Assembly: GCF_001899645.1 (NCBI RefSeq)
Contig: NZ_MKVV01000059.1
Coordinates: forward strand, 1-64,000
Length of the DNA stretch: 64,000 bases
Reading direction: 5' to 3'
From: Pseudonocardia sp. 73-21
GTDB taxonomy: Bacteria > Actinomycetota > Actinomycetes > Mycobacteriales > Pseudonocardiaceae
The notes under the pieces are model-generated. The model saw nothing but the letters and a program-made list of their open reading frames with translations. It was not told where the DNA came from and made no database searches. Positions 61,969 to 64,000 of the stretch are shown here, one piece after another. Each line of letters begins with the position of its first letter. The first letter of the stretch is position 1. Made by a program: the position numbers and the translations under genes.

Positions 61969-62211
61969 CTACTGCCGGTACCCCTCCACGACGGTGGCCG
62001 GGCGCTCCTGGGCCGTGTCGGGGTCGTAGCCGGCGTCGCGGCGGGCCGCGCGCTGGCGCAGGAGGTCCCAGTAGCGGTCGAGCTGCACGCCGAGGTCGTC
62101 CAGGCGGGCCTTCTCCGCGTCGGACAGGCCCTGGCCCACGTGGGCGCGCTCCAGTTGGTGCTCCTCGGTGACCAGCTCGTTGATGTGCTCGTGGATCCGT
62201 GCGTCGTCCAT
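61969..62211 (-). CDS. DUF2630 family protein
   Basis: An 80-aa helical protein starting at ATG 62211 (an ATG six codons upstream is possible). The motifs MDDARIHEHINELVTEEHQL and LDDLGVQLDRYWDLLRQRAA RRDAGYDPD are the hallmarks of DUF2630, an actinobacterial family of unknown function forming two long helices. Divergent from the iclR gene at 62273. Confidence 0.85.
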   Translation of the reverse strand: MDDARIHEHINELVTEEHQLERAHVGQGLSDAEKARLDDLGVQLDRYWDLLRQRAARRDAGYDPDTAQERPATVVEGYRQ

Positions 62212-62272
62212 GGTGGAACTCCGTCCCAAAGATGGGTGTTGTCGGGGACCGGTCTACCCGACACTGGACCCC

Positions 62273-63067
62273 GTGACACCGGAGCGCGCGGTCGGCTCCT
62301 CGATCACCCGGGCGTTGCGGGTCGTCGAGGCGGTCGCGGCTGCCGGTGACGGGGTCACCGCGAAGGCCATCGCGCGGCGGCTGCAGTGCCCGTTGCCCAC
62401 GGTCTACCGGGCGCTGGGCACCCTCGTCGAGGAGGGCTACCTCGTCCGGCTGCACGACCTCCGCGGCTACGGGCTGGGCTACCGGGTCGCCGAGCTGCAC
62501 CGCAGCCTCACCGAGCAGATGCGCCCGCCGGCCGCGGTCCGCGGGGTGCTGCGGGACCTGCACACCGATGCGGCCGCGGCCGCCCACCTCGTGGCGTTCC
62601 GCGACGTGGAGCTCGTGGTGGCCCACGTCGACGACTGCACCGACCACCCCCGCCCCGACACCCTGCGCGTCGGCGAGCCCACGGCGGCACACGCCACCGC
62701 GGCCGGGAAGGTGATGCTGGCCGGGCTGCGGCCCGCGCGCCTGTCGGAGCTGCTCGCCCGCACCGGCCTGCCCCAGCTCGCCCCGCACACGGTCGGCGAC
62801 CGCCGCACGCTCGACCGCGAGCTCATGCGGATCCGCTCCGACGGCGCGGCCGTCGAGGTCGAGGAGTACGAGCCGGGACTGGCGGGGGTGGCGGCGCCCG
62901 TGCACGGCGCGGACGGCGAGCTGCTCGGCGCGCTCGGGGTGTCGGTCACGCGTGCGGTGTTCTCCGAACGGCGCTGGCAGCTCGAGCGCGCGGTCCGTGC
63001 GGCGGCCACCCGCGCCGGCCGCCTGCGCGAGACGGAGGACTGGCGCTCGGCGGGTGCGCGCCCCTGA
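62273..63067 (+). CDS. IclR-family transcriptional regulator
   Basis: A 264-aa regulator from GTG 62273. The winged helix is at residues 6-65 (SITRALRVVEAVAAAGDGVT, LPTVYRALGTLVEEGYLVRL), the IclR sensor domain at 85-250 ([20 protein letters not shown]-like segment, EYEPGLAGVAAPVHGADGEL). It lies 136 bp upstream of a MetE-like gene read in the same direction, with three 22-bp-spaced repeats in between. Probably a local regulator of that gene. Confidence 0.9.
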   Translation: MTPERAVGSSITRALRVVEAVAAAGDGVTAKAIARRLQCPLPTVYRALGTLVEEGYLVRLHDLRGYGLGYRVAELHRSLTEQMRPPAAVRGVLRDLHTDAAAAAHLVAFRDVELVVAHVDDCTDHPRPDTLRVGEPTAAHATAAGKVMLAGLRPARLSELLARTGLPQLAPHTVGDRRTLDRELMRIRSDGAAVEVEEYEPGLAGVAAPVHGADGELLGALGVSVTRAVFSERRWQLERAVRAAATRAGRLRETEDWRSAGARP

Positions 63068-63073
63068 ATTCCC

Positions 63074-63129
63074 GCGAGTCGGCGGATTCCCGCCCGCGAG
63101 TCGGCGGTTTCGAGAGGGCGAGTCGGCGC
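63074..63129 (+). repeat. Three 12-bp direct repeats at exact 22-bp period
   Basis: GCGAGTCGGCGG at 63074-63085 and 63096-63107, and GCGAGTCGGCGC at 63118-63129. The period of 22 bp equals two helical turns, so bound proteins would lie on one face of the DNA. Located between the iclR stop and the MetE-like start. Confidence 0.8.
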
Positions 63130-63203
63130 GTTCTGTCGAGCACCTTTCCGGATGCCGGAAGCGCGCTCCGCCCGTCGACCGGCCCGGCGCTAGGTTGCGA
63201 CCC

Positions 63204-64000
63204 ATGCATCGACGCACCGAGCCGCCCTTCCGCGCCGACCACGTCGGGAGCCTGCTGCGCCCGCAGGCCCTCCTCGACGCCCGCGAGCGGCACGCCGCCG
63301 GCACCCTCGACGCCGACGGGCTGCGCGCCGCCGAGGACGCCGCGATCCGCGACGTCGTGGCGCTGCAGGCCGAGGCCGGGCTGCAGTCGGCCACGGACGG
63401 CGAGTTCCGCCGCACGTCGTGGCACATGGACTTCATCTACCAGCTCGGCGGGATCACCAAGACCGACCAGAAGATCCAGGTGAAGATGCGCAACGCCTCC
63501 GGCGAGGGCGCGTTCACCTCGGCCGGGATGGCCGTCACCGACAGGATCCGGCTGGAGCAGCCGATCTTCGCCGACGCGTTCACGTTCCTGGCGGAGCAGG
63601 TGGAAGGGGCCACGCCGAAGCTGACCATCCCGTCGCCGAGCATGGTCTACGCCCGCGGCGGCCGGGCGACGATCGACCAGACCGTCTACCCGGACGTCGA
63701 GGACTTCTGGACCGACCTCTCGGCCGCCTACGCCGACGAGGTGCAGGCGCTCTACGGGCTGGGCTGCCGCTACCTGCAGTTCGACGACACCGCGCTCGCG
63801 TACCTCAACGACCCCGCGCACCGCGCCGAGCTCGCCGCCAAGGGTGACGACCCGGAGACCCAGCACCTGCGCTACATCAGGCAGATCAACGCGGCGATCG
63901 CGGACCGGGGTGGGCGGGACGGTGACTCGGCCATGAACGTCACCATCCACATGTGCCGGGGCAACTACCGCTCGTCCTGGGCCGCGGAGGGGGGCTACGA
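63204..64000 (+). CDS. MetE-like methyltransferase, 5' part (runs off the window)
   Basis: The first 265 codons of a MetE C-domain-like protein. The N-terminus PPFRADHVGSLLRPQALLDA, then DGEFRRTSWHMDFIYQLGGI, PSPSMVYARGGRATID, and GLGCRYLQFDDTALAYLNDP match stand-alone MetE-like proteins (about 370-380 aa) annotated as 5-methyltetrahydropteroyltriglutamate-homocysteine methyltransferase. The first zinc-ligand pair appears at VTIHMCRGNY (His, Cys); the last Cys would lie beyond the window. ATG 63204 has no strong ribosome-binding site. It is the second MetE-like gene here; the other sits in the catabolic operon at 34426. Confidence 0.88.
   Translation, partial: MHRRTEPPFRADHVGSLLRPQALLDARERHAAGTLDADGLRAAEDAAIRDVVALQAEAGLQSATDGEFRRTSWHMDFIYQLGGITKTDQKIQVKMRNASGEGAFTSAGMAVTDRIRLEQPIFADAFTFLAEQVEGATPKLTIPSPSMVYARGGRATIDQTVYPDVEDFWTDLSAAYADEVQALYGLGCRYLQFDDTALAYLNDPAHRAELAAKGDDPETQHLRYIRQINAAIADRGGRDGDSAMNVTIHMCRGNYRSSWAAEGGY

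Overview
The window is high-GC actinobacterial chromosome, probably a Pseudonocardia-like member of the Pseudonocardiaceae (inferred from gene content, not tested). The clearest landmark is the origin-proximal block from 47.5 to 60.2 kb: ppiA, rhomboid, PH-domain protein, crgA, trpG-like, pknB, pknA, pbpA, rodA, pstP, fhaB, fhaA, tRNA-Leu. This is essentially the order next to oriC in Mycobacterium tuberculosis. A parS-like centromere site (45583) and two DnaA-box sequences (49491) agree with an origin-proximal position.

Left end (1-9 kb). The first 3.4 kb is visibly less GC-rich and carries two unknown genes, one with a HEPN-type R-x4-H motif. It ends in an orphan 3' half of tRNA-Ala(TGC) with encoded CCA (3356-3400), which reads as the attachment-site scar of an integrated element. 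In mycobacteria tRNA-Ala(TGC) sits between gyrA and ppiA, so the 42 kb from here to the parS site looks like an accessory zone grown between those markers. Debris follows: a truncated IS110 transposase, a dead ATP-dependent DNA ligase fragment, a group II intron remnant lodged in the last codons of an oxidoreductase gene, a DUF1080 fragment, and chromate-resistance chrB in two pieces, the second frameshifted.

Metabolic centre (9-43 kb). A beta-propeller protein and a small membrane protein lead to a nitrate-respiration module: narK plus a membrane protein and a cupin on the minus strand, divergent from narGHJI plus a second cupin. After that come a PPOX protein, a methyltransferase, a WYL regulator/MFS/VOC group, an ATP-grasp protein and an AcoR-like regulator followed by a zinc alcohol dehydrogenase. 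From 29 to 40.6 kb lies a catabolic cluster whose core is a tight minus-strand operon: IclR, amidohydrolase, CaiB-type CoA-transferase, citryl-CoA-lyase-like protein, intradiol ring-cleavage dioxygenase, MetE-like protein, PucR regulator. A flavin-dependent monooxygenase and a CocE/NonD hydrolase flank it. This combination is the best candidate for an undescribed pathway. A furA-katG oxidative-stress operon follows.

Right part (43-64 kb). A patch of dead gene fragments (PPDK, SDR, PEP-mobile domain) precedes a monooxygenase-fold protein, a DUF899 protein, parS and the cell-envelope/cell-division block. In that block the Ser/Thr kinases PknA and PknB, the phosphatase PstP and the FHA proteins act with the transpeptidase PbpA and the SEDS polymerase RodA to control peptidoglycan growth. 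The window ends with a kinase-like protein, two regulators with operator-like sites, a 22-bp-period direct repeat and the 5' part of a second MetE-like gene.
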